Origin: Chrysomallon squamiferum
Taxonomy: Eukaryota > Mollusca > Gastropoda > Neomphalida > Peltospiridae
Length of the DNA stretch: 50,000 nt
Direction of reading: 5' to 3'
Assembly: GCA_012295275.1 (NCBI GenBank)
Contig: CM022667.1
Coordinates: 16,121,266 to 16,171,265, forward strand
Shown here: in pieces, positions 15,301 to 29,109 of the stretch
Layout: each line of letters begins with the position of its first letter
Numbering within the stretch: position 1 is the stretch's first letter
The notes under the pieces: model-generated
What the model was told of the DNA's origin: nothing
The model's input: the letters and a program-made list of their open reading frames with translations, nothing else
The model's database searches: none
Position numbers and translations under genes: made by a program

Positions 15301-18300
15301 CTACAGAATCAACAGATACTACAGAACCTTCAACAACAAGTACTACAGAAACAACAAGTACTACAGAAACAACAAGTACTGCAGAAACAACAAGTACTTC
15401 AGAACCTCCAACAACAAGTACTGCAGAATCTTCAACAACAAGTATTACAGAAACAACAAGTACTGCAGAATCAACAGATACTACAGAACCTTCAACAACA
15501 AGTACTACAGAAACAACAAGTACTACAGAAACAAGTACTACAGAAACAACAAGTACTGCAGAAACAACAAGTACTGCAGAAACAACAAGTACTTCAGAAC
15601 CTCCAACAACAAGTACTGCAGAATCTTCAACAACAAGTACTAAAGAAACAACAAGTACTGCAGAACCTTCAACAACAAGTACTGCAGAAACAACAAGTAC
15701 TACAGAAACAACAAATACTACAGAACCTTCAACAACAAGTACTACAGACACAACAAGTACTGCAGAATCAACAAGTACTACAGAAACAACAGGTACTGCA
15801 GAATCAACTAGTACTGCAAAAACAACAAGTACTTCAGAACCTTCAACAACAAGTACTACAGAACCGACAACAACAAGTACTACAGAAACAACAAGTACTG
15901 CAGAATCAACAACAACAAGTACTACAGAAACAACAAGTACTTCAGAACCTTCAACAACAAGTACTACAGAACCTTCAACAACAAGTACTGCAGAATCAGC
16001 AAGTACTACAGAAACAACAAGTACTTCAGAATCTCCAACAACAAGTACTACAGAACCTTCAACAACAAGTACTACAGAAACAACAAGTACTGTAGAACCT
16101 TCAACAACAAGTACTGCAGAAACAACAAGTACTGTAGAAACAACAAGTACTACAGAAACAACAAGTACTACAGAACAGAACCTACAAGTACTGCAGAAAC
16201 AAGTACTGCAGAAAGAACAAGTACTGTAGAACCTTCAACAACAAGTATTACAGAAACAACAAGTACTACAGAAACAACAAGTACTACAGAACCTACAAGT
16301 ACTGCAGAAACAACAAGTACTGCAGAAACAACAAGTACTACAGAAACAACAAGTACTTCAGAAACAACAAGTACTGCAGAAACAACAATTACTACAGAAC
16401 CTACAACAAGTACTACAGAGAAACAAGTACTGCAGAAACAACAAGTACTGCAGAAACAACAAACAGAACATTGCAACAACAAGTACTACTACAGAAACAA
16501 CAAGTAGTGCAGAAACAAGTACTGCAGAAACAACAAGTACTTCAGAACCTCCAGCAACAATTACTACAGAACCTTCAACAACAAGTACTACAGAAACAAC
16601 AAGTACTGCAGAAACAACAAGTACTACAGAATCAACAAGTACTACAGCAACAACAAGTACTGTAGAACCTTCAACAACAAGTACTACAGAAACAACAAGT
16701 ACTGCAGAAACAACAAGTACTACAGAAACAAGTACTGCAGAAACAACAAGTACTACAGAACCTACAACAAGTACTACAGAAACAACAAGTACTGCAGAAA
16801 CAACAAGTACTGCAGAAACAACAAGTACTACAGTACCTACAACAAGATCTACAGAAACAACAAGTACTACAGAACCTACAACAAGTACTGCAGAAACAAG
16901 AAGTACTGCAGAAACAACAAGTACTGCAGAAACAACAAGTACTTCAGAACCTCCAACAACAAGTACTGCAGAATCTTCAACAACAAGTATTACAGAAACA
17001 ACAAGTACTGCAGAATCAACAGATACTATAGAACCTTCAACAACAAGCACTACAGAAACAAGTACTACAGAAACAACAAGTACTGCAGAAACAACAAGCA
17101 CTGCAGAAACAACAAGTACTGCAGAAACAACAAGTACTGCAGAAACAACAAGTACTTCAGAACCTCCAACAACAAGTACTGCAGAATCTTCAACAACAAG
17201 TACTACAGAAACAACAAGTACTGCAGAACCTTCAACAACAAGTACTGCAGAAACAACAATTACTACAGAAACAACAAATACTACAGAACCTTCAACAACA
17301 AGTACTACAGAAACAACAAGTACTACAGAAACAACAAGTACTGTAGAAACAACAAGTACTACAGAAACAACAAGTACTACAGAAACAACAATTACTACAG
17401 AAACAACAAGTACTGCAGAACCTGCAACAGCAAGTACTGCAGAACCTGCAACAAATACTACAGAATTTACAAGTACTACAGAAACAATAAGTACTGCAGA
17501 AACAACAATTACTACAGAAACAACAAATACTACAGAACCTTCAACAACAAGTACTACAGACACAACAAGTACTGCAGAATCAACAAGTACTACAGAAACA
17601 ACAGGTACTGCAGAATCAACTAGTACTGCAAAAACAACAAGTACTTCAGAACCTTCAACAACAAGTACTACAGAACCTTCAACAACAAGTACTACAGAAA
17701 CAACAAGTACTGCAGAATCAACAAGTACCACAGAAACAACAAGTACTTCAGAACCTTCAACAACAAGTACTACAGAACCTTCAACAACAAGTACTGCAGA
17801 ATCAGCAAGTACTACAGAAACAACAAGTACTTCAGAATCTCCAACAACAAGTACTACAGAACCTTCAACAACAAGTACTACAGAAACAACAAGTACTGTA
17901 GAACCTTCAACAACAAGTACTACAGAATCAACGAGTACTACAGAAACAACAAGTACTACAGAACCTACAAGTACTGCAGAAACAACAAGTACTGCAGAAA
18001 CAACAAGTACTACAGAAACAACGAGTACTGCAGAAACAAGTACAGCAGAAACAACAAGTACTGTAGAACCTTCAACAAGTACTACAGAAACAACAAGTAC
18101 TACAGAAACAATAAGTACTACAGAACCTACAAGTACTGCAGAAACAACAAGTACTGCAGAAACAACAAGTACTACAGAAACAACAAGTACTGCAGAAACA
18201 ACAATTACTACAGAAACAACAAATACTACAGAACCTTCAACAACAAGTACTACAGAAACAACAAGTACTACAGAAACAACAAGTACTGCAGAAACAACAA

Positions 18301-21300
18301 GTACTGCAGAAACAACAAGTACTACAGTACCTACAACAAGATCTACAGAAACAACAAGTACTACAGAACCTACAACAAGTACTGCAGAAACAACAAGTAC
18401 TTCAGAACCTCCAACAACAAGTACTGCAGAATCTTCAACGAGAAGTATTACAGAAACAACAAGTACTGCAGAATCAACAGATACTACAGAACCTTCAACA
18501 ACAAGTACTACAGAAACAACAAAGTACTACAGAAACAACAAGTACTGCAGAAACAACAAGTACTGCAGAAACAACAAGTACTTCAGATCCTCCAACAACA
18601 AGTACTGCAGAATCTTCAACAACAAGTACTACAGAAACAACAAGTACTGCAGAACCTTCAACAACAAGTACTGCAGAAACAACAATTACTACAGAAACAA
18701 CAAATACTACAGAACCTTCAGCAACAAGTACTACAGACACAACAAGTACTGCAGAAACAACAAGTACTACAGAACCTTCAACAACAAGTACTGCAGAAAC
18801 AACAAGTACTGCAGACACAACAAGTACTACAGACACAACAAGTACTACAGAATCAACAAGTACTGCAGAAACAACAAGTACTGCAGAATCAACAAGTACT
18901 ACAGAAACAACAGGTACTGCAGAATCAACTAGTACTGCAAAAACAACAAGTACTTCAGAACCTTCAACAACAAGTACTACAGAACCTTCAACAACAAGTA
19001 CTACAGAAACAACAAGTACTGCAGAATCAACAAGTACCACAGAAACAACAAGTACTTCAGAACCTTCAACAACAAGTACTACAGAACCTTCAACAACAAG
19101 TACTGCAGAATCAGCAAGTACTACAGAAACAACAAGTACTTCAGAATCTCCAACAACAAGTACTACAGAACCTTCAACAACAAGTACTACAGAAACAATA
19201 AGTACTGTAGAACCTTCAACAACAAGTACTGCAGAAACAACAAGTACTGTAGAAACAACAAGTACTACAGAATCAACAAGTACTACAGAATCAACAAGTA
19301 CTACAGAAACAACAAGTACTACAGAACCTACAAGTACTGCAGAAACAAGTACTGCAGAAACAACAAGTGCTGTAGAACCTTCAACAACAAGTACTACAGA
19401 AACAACAAGTACTGCAGAAACAACAATTACTACAGAACCTACAAGTACTGCAGAAACAAGTAGTGCAGAAACAAGTACTGCAGAAAGAACAAGTACTGTA
19501 GAACCTTCAACAACAAGTACTACAGAAACAACAAGTACTACAGAAACAAGTACTACAGAACCTACAAGTACTGCAGAAACAACAAGTACTGCAGAAACAA
19601 CAAGTACTACAGAAACAACAAGTACTTCAGAAACAACAAGTACTGCAGAAACAACAATTACTACAGAACCTACAACAAGTACTACAGAAACAAGTAGTGC
19701 AGAAACAACAAGTACTACAGAACCTACAACAAGTACTACAGAAACAACAAGTAGTGCAGAAACAAGTACTGCAGAAAGAACAAGTACTTCAGAACCTCCA
19801 GCAACAATTACTACAGAACCTTCAACAACAAGTACTACAGAAACAACAAGTACTGCAGAAACAACAAGTACTACAGAATCAACAAGTACTACAGAAACAA
19901 CAAGTACTGTAGAACCTTCAACAACAAGTACTACAGAAACAAGTACTGCAGAAACAACAAGTACTACAGAACCTACAACAAGTACTTCAGAAACAAGTAC
20001 TGCAGAAACAACAAGTACTACAGAACCTACAACAAGTACTACAGAAAGAAGTAGTGCAGAAACAACAAGTACTACAGAACCTACAACAAGTACTACAGAA
20101 ACAACAAGTAGTGGAGAAACAAGTACTGCAGAAACAACAAGTACTTCAGAACCTCCAGCAACAATTACTACAGAACCTTCAACAACAAGTACTACAGAAA
20201 CAACAAGTACTGCAGAAACAACAAGTACTACAGAATCAACAAGTACTACAGAAACAACAAGTACTGTAGAACCTTCAACAACAAGTACTACAGAAACAAC
20301 AAGTACTGCAGAAACAACAAGTACTACAGAACCTACAACAAGTACTTCAGAAACAAGTACTGCAGAAACAACAAGTACTGCAGAAACAACAATTACTACA
20401 GAAACAACAAATACTACAGAACCTTCAACAACAAGTACTACAGAAACAACGAGTACTACAGAAACAACAAGTACTACAGAACCTTCAACAACAAGTACTA
20501 CAGAAAGAACAAGTACTGCAGAAACAACAATTACTACAGAAACAACAAGTACTACAGAACCTACAACAAGTACTACAGAAACAACAAGTACTGCAGAAAC
20601 AACAAGTACTGCAGAAACAACAAGTACTACAGTACCTACAACAAGATCTACAGAAACAACAAGTACTACAGAACCTACAACAAGTACTGCAGAAACAACA
20701 AGTACTTCAGAACCTCCAACAACAAGTACTGCAGAATCTTCAACGAGAAGTATTACAGAAACAACAAGTACTGCAGAATCAACAGATACTACAGAACCTT
20801 CAACAACAAGTACTACAGAAACAACAAGTACTACAGAAACAACAAGTACTGCAGAAACAACAAGTACTGCAGAAACAACAAGTACTTCAGATCCTCCAAC
20901 AACAAGTACTGCAGAATCTTCAACAACAAGTACTACAGAAACAACAAGTACTGCAGAATCTTCAACAACAAGTACTACAGAAACAACAAGTACTGCAGAA
21001 TCTTCAACAACAAGTACTGCAGAAACAACAATTACTACAGAAACAACAAATACTACAGAACCTTCAACAACAAGTACTACAGACACAACAAGTACTGCAG
21101 AAACAACAAGTACTACAGAACCTTCAACAACAAGTACTGCAGAAACAACAAGTACTGCAGACACAACAAGTACTACAGACACAACAAGTACTACAGAATC
21201 AACAAGTACTGCAGAAACTACAAGTACTGCAGAATCAACAAGTACTACAGAAACAACAGGTACTGCAGAATCAACTAGTACTGCAAAAACAACAAGTACT

Positions 21301-24120
21301 TCAGAACCTTCTACAACAAGTACTACAGAACCTTCAACAACAAGTACTACAGAAACAACAAGTACTGCAGAATCAACAAGTACCACAGAAACAACAAGTA
21401 CTTCAGAACCTTCAACAACAAGTACTACAGAATCTTCAACAACAAGTACTGCAGAATCAGCAAGTACTACAGAAACAACAAGTACTTCAGAATCTCCAAC
21501 AACAAGTACTACAGAACCTTCAACAACAAGTACTACAGAAACAATAAGTACTGTAGAACCTTCAACAACAAGTACTGCAGAAACAACAAGTACTGTAGAA
21601 ACAACAAGTACTACAGAATCAACAAGTACTACAGAATCAACAAGTACTACAGAAACAACAAGTACTACAGAACCTACAAGTACTGCAGAAACAAGTACTG
21701 CAGAAACAACAAGTACTGTAGAACCTTCAACAACAAGTACTACAGAAACAACAAGTACTGCAGAAACAACAATTACTACAGAACCTACAAGTACTGCAGA
21801 AACAACAAGTGCAGAAACAAGTACTGCAGAAAGAACAAGTACTGTAGAACCTTCAACAACAAGTACTACAGAAACAACAAGTACTACAGAAACAAGTACT
21901 ACAGAACCTACAAGTACTGCAGAAACAACAAGTACTGCAGAAACAACAAGTACTACAGAAACAAGAAGTACTTCAGAAACAACAAGTACTGCAGAAACAA
22001 CAATTACTACAGAACCTACAACAAGTACTACAGAAACAAGTAGTGCAGAAAGAACAAGTACTACAGAACCTACAACAAGTACTACAGAAACAACAAGTAG
22101 TGCAGAAACAAGTACTGCAGAAAGAACAAGTACTTCAGAACCTCCAGCAACAATTACTACAGAACCTTCAACAACAAGTACTACAGAAACAACAAGTACT
22201 GCAGAAACAACAAGTACTACAGAATCAACAAGTACTACAGAAACAACAAGTACTGTAGAACCTTCAACAACAAGTACTACAGAAACAACAAGTACTGCAG
22301 AAACAACAAGTACTACAGAACCTACAACAAGTACTTCAGAAACAAGTACTGCAGAAACAACAAGTACTACAGAACCTACAATAAGTACTACAGAAACAAG
22401 TAGTGCAGAAACAACAAGTACTACAGAACCTACAACAAGTACTACAGAAACAACAAGTAGTGCAGAAACAAGTACTGCAGAAACAACAAGTACTTCAGAA
22501 CCTCCAGCAACAATTACTACAGAACCTTCAACAACAAGTACTACAGAAACAACAAGTACTGCAGAAACAACAAGTACTACAGAATCAACAAGTACTACAG
22601 AAACAACAAGTACTTCAGAACCTTCAACAACAAGTACTACAGAAACAACAAGTACTGCAGAAACAACAAGTACTACAGAACCTACAACAAGTACTTCAGA
22701 AACAAGTACTGCAGAAACAACAAGTACTGCAGAAACAACAATTACTACAGAAACAACAAATACTACAGAACCTTCAACAACAAGTACTACAGAAACAACG
22801 AGTACTACAGAAACAACAAGTACTACAGAACCTTCAACAACAAGTACTACAGAAAGAACAAGTACTGCAGAAACAACAATTACTACAGAAACAACAAGTA
22901 CTACAGAACCTTCAACAACAAGTACTACAGAAACAACAAGTACTGCAGAAACAACAATTACTACAGAAACAACAAGTACTACAGAACCTTCAACAACAAG
23001 TACTACAGAAACAACAAGTACTGCAGAATCAACAAGTACTACAGAAACAACAAGTACTGCAGAATCAAGAAGTACTACAGAAACAACAGGTACTGCAGAA
23101 TCAACTAGTACTGCAAAAACAACAAGTACTTCAGAACCTTCAACAAGAAGTACTACGGAACCTTCAACAACAAGTACTACAGAAACAACAAGTACTGCAG
23201 AATCAACAAGTACCACAGAAACAACAAGTACTTCAGAACCTTCAACAACAAGTACTACAGAACCTTCAACAACAAGTACTGCAGAATCAGCAAGTACCAC
23301 AGAAACAACAAGTACTGCAGAACCTTCAACAACAAGTACTACAGAACCTTCAACAACAAGTACTACTGAAACAACAATTACTGCAGAATCAACAAGTACT
23401 ACAGAATCAACAAGTACTGAGGAACCTTCTACAATAAGTACTGCAGAACCTTCAACAAGTACTACAGAAAGAACAAGTACTACAGAATCTTCAACAACAA
23501 GTACTGCAGAACCTTCAACAAGTACTGCAGAAACAACAAGTACTACAGAACCTTCAACAACAAGTACTACAGAAACAACAAGTACTACAGAACCTTCAAC
23601 AACAAGTACTACAGAAACAACAAGTACTGCAGAATCAACAAGTACTACAGAAACAACAAATACTGCAGAATCTACAAGTACTGCAGAACCTACAACAAGA
23701 AGTACAGCAGCACCTTCAACAAATTCTAGCATACTTGCATTTACAACTACTACAGAAACAGCAGTTAAATTCAGAGGTATTACAAAGCCCAAAATGTGTT
23801 CAATTTTTTCATCCACGACCTCGGCAAAAATCAGTGAAAGCAGCCTTTCGTGTTGGTGTCTTAAACCTTTTCAGCCTTTGGAAATATCCAAGGCGAAAGA
23901 GATGGCGACAGTGTCGTCGAAACATCTGGTATTGAACGTCAAAAACCTGACCAAACAAAAACGTATGTACTACAGTATTCCCGACAACAGGCCATCGTCT
24001 GTGACTATAGGAATCTCGTCAATAATAATTATTTCTGTAGTCATATTTGTTGTAACTGCTAGCGACATTGTCCAGGTTTCATATTGGCTTTTTTCAAAAC
24101 TTCAGCGTCTTGTCTGTTGA
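12377..24120 (+). CDS. Gene A, terminal exon: giant Thr/Ser/Ala/Glu/Pro mucin domain plus transmembrane C-terminus
   Basis: The acceptor TTTTTAG precedes IPPSSRVSNMTNSESTSS, after which the sequence is almost only the unit TTSTAE, TTSTTE or TTSTAEPS (18 or 24 bp) to about 23700. Such Thr/Ser-rich, Cys-free and aromatic-free repeats are typical of O-glycosylated mucin stalks, here with a Glu every 6-8 residues. Then come a Cys-containing stretch, a membrane span and a stop at 24118-24120. From the phase 1 acceptor to the stop, the exon length is an exact multiple of three (3,914 codons before the stop). Inside, however, six small indels move the mucin frame (near 13519, 13622, 16176, 16419, 16462, 18521), so a literal translation from 12377 hits a TAG at 14398. 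Each shifted segment stays open in its own mucin frame. Assembly or allele errors, or a real disabled allele, are possible. Confidence 0.8.
12403..23700 (+). repeat. TTSTAE-coding mucin tandem repeat (~11.3 kb, roughly 500 units)
   Basis: The basic unit is ACAACAAGTACTGCAGAA, with or without CCTTCA. Variants swap GCA/ACA (Ala/Thr), TCA/CCT/ACA after GAA, and occasional GTA, AAT, ATT or TTC. Substitutions mostly keep Thr, Ser, Ala, Pro and Glu. Longer anchors recur, such as GTACCTACAACAAGATCT at about 16836, 18326 and 20632, and CCTCCAGCAACAATTACT at about 16551, 19796, 20151, 22141 and 22501. These show higher-order duplication of blocks. Confidence 0.97.
18321..22970. repeat. ~2.3-kb higher-order tandem duplication inside the mucin exon
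   Basis: The block starting at 18321 matches the block starting at 20626 (offset 2305). By 19201/21547 the offset is 2346. The 41-bp change is explained by one extra A near 18521 in copy 1 and a 42-bp GCAGAATCTTCAACA-type duplication in copy 2. Many rare variants, including AGATCT, AATAAGTACTGT and the CCTCCAGCAACAATT pairs, are shared in order. Confidence 0.85.
23770..24120 (+). other. Gene A C-terminal module: CxC motif, KQKR site, membrane span, short tail
   Basis: This sub-region of the terminal exon reads KPKMCSIFSSTTSAKISESS, LSCWCLKPF, LVLNVKNLTKQKRMYYSI, PDNRPSSVTIGISS, then a hydrophobic span (about 24007-24060) and a tail ending KLQRLVC. The same order is found in gene B: C-x-I-S-S-T-T, CxC, KNLTK-x-KR, YS-x-PD-x-RPSSV, span, then W-x-F-x-KL. 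KQKR at 23953-23964 is a plausible proprotein convertase site (inference), which would place cleavage about 15 residues before the membrane. An NLT sequon overlaps it. Confidence 0.85.
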
Positions 24121-24352
24121 CGTTATTGTGTATAGATGATTGGAAAAGATTATTATTATTATTATTATTAATTTTTTTTTTTGTTTTGTACAAAATTAAT
24201 TTGATTGTTTTTGTTGCTGTTATTGATGTTATGCTTATACCAAAGTGGAATTGTGCTTTTTTTTTAAACTGACTTGATTCTATCTGTCTTATAGCTACTG
24301 TTCTTTCCGTATCACGCTCAGAAACACACCCTTGAAAATATGTTATTTTAAC

Positions 24353-24470
<118 letters not shown>

Positions 24471-27219
24471 ATGATTTTTTTAAACTTAAAAACAAAGAAA
24501 CAAAAACAGTACAAAAAGAAAAACAAAATGAACAAAGCAAAACGTGACCATTGCAAACATGGTTTTCAGTGTCATGATTGATATAAATTATTATGAAATA
24601 CAGTTTAAAACTATTCAAAACATTAACCTGGAAACTGTATAGCGAACCTATGTCTTCTGAGCATTAATACATAAGAGGTGGCATACTCCAGCAGGATAAA
24701 ATAATATAGTTTCTCAGCCGAACTAACTGAAGGTTACAGTTAGAACCAAACAGTTTTCACTAGATTGGTGATTTATCTACATGGACATTCTTAAAGAGTA
24801 AAGGGTCCTTGCACAGCTGAAGAGTGCACAAGCTGAAAAATGTCGGAAAAAGAACCTAAAAGGACTCTTAAAAGGGCCGTGACAAAAAGAATTAAAAAAA
24901 AAAAAATGGCTGACTGAGATGTACATTCTCAGGCTTGCCATTATAATTTCATGTTTATCTTTAAATAAATAAAAAAATATAATCAAATTATTTTTAAATG
25001 TTGCTAGTATGACCACAAGAACATTTTAATGTAACAAAAATGTTCTTTGATATTTACTATTTATAAATAAAAGTTAATTTTTTCACGATAAAATTAGTTT
25101 TGTTTTTATTTACAGTTTATTTTAGACGTTAAGCAAGAGAATTCTTTTCCATTTTTGTCTGAGTTACAAAAACCACAGAGGGTTATCAAAACCAAAATAA
25201 TGTTTTCCAGCAAACTCAACACGGAATCTTCACATACCTATGTGAGACGTGGCTAGTAAACCAGTAGTTCAGAAAAATGTATTCTGTAACCAGTGGTTTT
25301 TCAGGTTAACATTCCACAACTGTTATCACATATAACTGAAGGGAAGTGAAGTAATCGTAGAAATTACGAATTTCAAATGGTTTGTTTTATTATAATTATG
25401 ATGAATCTGATTAGAATTTCGAGAAAGTAAGAAAACTACTAACAAACTAGGTTGTATATTTATTATTTTATTTATTTTGTGTTTCTACGTATATTTATTT
25501 GTTTGTTTATTCGTTAATTAATTAATATAGTTATTCCTTCCTCCCCATCTCTCTAAATATCGTAACCGACATAATGTTCAAAATCATTTGCTAATTCTTG
25601 TAAAAAATAATGTCTTACCGTAATTACGGAAAGATTTGTATATTGTATTAAATAAATCGGTATTAACTCTGAACATACCTTTGAAAGACTGAGGCGACGG
25701 GGCGGAGAGGGTATGTCTAAACAGAGTTATTTCCCTGAACCCAAACAGTTAACAAACTCTTGTATTTTTTAATCTTTTTACCTTATCCTCTGAGCAGTAT
25801 TTATTCTTGTTATCGAACCATCAGTTGTTTTACTCATTGAATGTAATTGCTAACAGCTAATTAGAAAATCGATAGAAAAGAAAGATCACTGCAAGACAGC
25901 TCAGGAATTCGTGCTTTTTGTTTCGCTACACGTAAATTTTGAATGCAGCTACTAGTTTCTTGACGAACGAAAATGACTGTAATCTGGAAAACATCATTAG
26001 TATATAAGAGCTACAGACCACACAAAGATGGCTAGTTTGCATGATTCTCGTGATTATCGGATGACTGGGTAACTGTACGTCTATTAGTAATAATAACATT
26101 TATTAATACACTGGTTTTAAAAGTAATATTAGTCTCTCATAAGCCATACTATTTACCTGATAGCTCTTCTTCATAAATGTTAGGTACAGGAGTGACTTGG
26201 TTGGCTTTTAAACTGTACATGACTATCTGTTCACTCAATGCCATCTAGTTATTTTGAGGCATTCTGTTCACTCATATGTACACACTCATCAACATCAGTA
26301 CCAGAGGACTGCTATCTGCTGAGCTACATTCACTTAATATAACAAACGGACCATTGCTCTTAATACCAATTTACTATCAAAACATTTGGCCCAGGTATCC
26401 CAACATCATTTTGGCTATGTGGGATAGATTTTTCACGTTTTAGACTAGGTGGGAGTGAACTCCAAATACTGATCTAAATTACTTTACTTTTAAAAATGCC
26501 GTAAACAAATTAATGTTGGCTTTACGATTAATGAAATGAAACAGCCAGTTTTAATCGACCTCACACCAGTCTGAGAGCTAAACCCAAAATACAGATACAA
26601 TTTTCTATGAGTGGCCAACTTACTATCAGTTATACACGTTACAGATCAGAAACAAATACCATACAGATACAGAAACATACCCTCGCACACTGTAATATAT
26701 GTTAAAAAGATTATAATTAGCTATATTTTTCTTTACTTCCTCTGTCATGAAAATGGTTAATATACATATATATATATGTGTGTGTGTGTGTGTGACTGTG
26801 CGTGCGTGTGGGTATATAGTACATTAAATCCATTATAAAAAATACCTTATCCATTTAAATGCATCAATAATCTATTTGAACAACTCTTTAGGTCAGTAAC
26901 AGTAGATTTACTTTGTTGTTAATTCAAAGAAGTACGCAAACCTACCAAGCGAAGGAAGTGTCTCTAAAAACAAATAATTACTGAAAATAGCAAAGAACTC
27001 TTTTCACAGAAACATCGCCTCTTGTGACGTCAGGGCAGATTTTTTCTTCTTCTTTTATTATCCAGAAATATCAAGATGTTTACACCAGAAGCGCAGTTTG
27101 CTTTCCATTTCCTTATTGTATTCCTCACTCTCAGTATTTCGCGCAGCTCAGCGATTATAAAATAAATATAGTCTAGTGTGAGCTAATTACAGCACGAAGA
27201 GAATAAACTGTTAATGGTG

Positions 27220-27224
<5 letters not shown>

Positions 27225-27303
<79 letters not shown>

Positions 27304-27740
27304 CTGTGTGTGTGTGTGTGATAGTTTAATGATACGAAAAAATAATCTAAATACAGACTGTTTACTTCCACGTTTATATATTTTATTCCTTTATTCCCCA
27401 ACCTTAAATATTTCAAATATTTTCAGCATACAGTATAGTATTACTTCTGTAATGATTTGCCTAAGCGATGAAAGGCGGCCCAAAACAAGAAAATATTAAT
27501 ACAGAAGTATAAAGAATTTTATTAGACCATTTATTAGTAAAATAATATTATATAATTAAGTAAACTGTTTGTAACAATCAAAGTCGTCTACAATCTGCTA
27601 CGAGAAATTAATTAGAAAATATTTTCTGTATAGTATCTTTACTATTTTATATATTATTTGGATATTTATATAGCCGTCGTGTCTTGTAAGTGTATGTCTT
27701 TGTGTTTGTCTAACGATGCAATGTGTATTTGACACTAAAC
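27225..27740 (+). repeat. Dispersed repeat, copy 1 (inverted relative to copy at 42143-42601)
   Basis: A (CT)n run followed by GT repeats and a ~440-bp body beginning GATAGTTTAATGATACGAAA and ending TGTGTATTTGACACTAAAC. The reverse complement of 42143-42528 matches it along its length with high identity. Homology stops sharply at GACACTAAAC and, on the other side, at the CT/GA microsatellite. Copy 1 carries about 60 extra bases at 27449-27510. Confidence 0.9.
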
Positions 27741-28041
27741 AATCGATAATGAAACAAATGTTGGGTTTTTTTTTCCAGTCACTAAGCTGAATTATTATTA
27801 TTATCAAAACGGATATTAAATAGTTGTTTGAGTTTTTGTCTTGGCTTTCTCGCACAGTTTATTTCACAGCGAGTGGAGCGAAAGTTTATTTAATGTAGGA
27901 TGTTCGTTAGATAGTTCAGTTAAAAGAAATTAGAAAATCGCAACTTCGTACACGCAATGACGTCAGCTCTGTCAAATATTCGGAACCACCAAACTTTTTT
28001 TTGCTTATATTATTATTATTATTATTATTAAAGGTAATGTA

Positions 28042-28043
<2 letters not shown>

Positions 28044-28102
<59 letters not shown>

Positions 28103-28131
28103 GTCTGTCTATCTATCTATCTATATATATA
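28044..28131. repeat. (TCTG)n/(TCTA)n microsatellite
   Basis: Alternating TCTG and TCTA tetranucleotide blocks followed by a short TA and CA run. Confidence 0.95.
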
Positions 28132-29034
28132 TACACACACACACATTGGCATCTTTATCACAACCACAGCGACACTCTAAGAAGAAAATCAGTGTGCTTT
28201 TACTGATATCGACCTTGCAAGTTATTCTTTTCTTTAGGCGAATGAATCAGCAGAATTCGTAAAACATCGACATAATAAAATATTGAACTTCTAGCATGCT
28301 GATGTTTTTAAGTTTAAAGAATGATGAAATAAATGAATATATTGATTTTTGTTTGACTTAAATCACTCGACTCTTATTTTCTGTCATTATTAACTAAGAC
28401 AAGATCTCAGGGATCAAAAAAAAAAAAAAAAAAAAAAATCAAAAAAGAAAAAGAAAAAGAAAGAAGCATGACTTGAAAGTAGGCACAATACATTTTCGGC
28501 TAATTTTAGTTGCCAGAACATGTTATTTGAATCGGCACTCAAATTGAGGCCAATGCGAAATGTCTGACAAGCGTTTATCAGTTGTATCTTCACAAATCAC
28601 TTCATTTGCATGCTTTGCACATGCATTTCTTGTTCACCACGAATAATTTCTCTATAAATGGAGCTTGCGTGACTATGCGGTTTACGTTCCAAATTTGGAG
28701 ATCAAAGAAAGACGCTTGCATGGCTTCAGGATCGCAACACAAAGAGATATTGTCTAAGATTTGGCGTCAAGTTTAAATGTCGTTGGTATCATTTTAGCAA
28801 TGGAGTCAACAAACTCAGGAAGTCCCCGTTCTTGTGGCAATGATAGAAGACTAGTTCAGAGATGACATAAAGATGTATCAAATGTCTTCGTTTCATGAAA
28901 ATATACACGCTATTAATTGAATGTTCTGATGTGTAAACTCCATATTTGACCCTCCAACACTGGAAGCAAGTCGAGTGACTTTAATGGTTTTCTCGAAATA
29001 CAATTTTGGATGTGTTTGCTTTCTTTCTTTCTTT

Positions 29035-29035
<1 letters not shown>

Positions 29036-29105
<70 letters not shown>
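29036..29105. repeat. (AAT)n microsatellite
   Basis: About 23 AAT trinucleotides in intergenic sequence. Confidence 0.96.

Positions 29106-29109
<4 letters not shown>

Noticed and set aside
13568-23816. Very long open frames on the - strand (13568-15751, 16358-17731, 18495-23816) coding VVLVVSAVLVVEGS-type repeats
   Set aside because: They are the antisense of the mucin repeat. The repeat unit length is a multiple of three and lacks stops in that frame. The products have no signal, no domain and only low-complexity hydrophobic repeats.
26300-26340. tRNA-like box A on the - strand (TAGCTCAGCAG) suggesting a SINE or tRNA
   Set aside because: No box B at a proper distance and no cloverleaf; too weak to annotate.
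28582-28776. 64-codon frame in the less repetitive block of the A-B intergenic region
   Set aside because: No recognisable domain, splice signals or signal peptide; probably chance.
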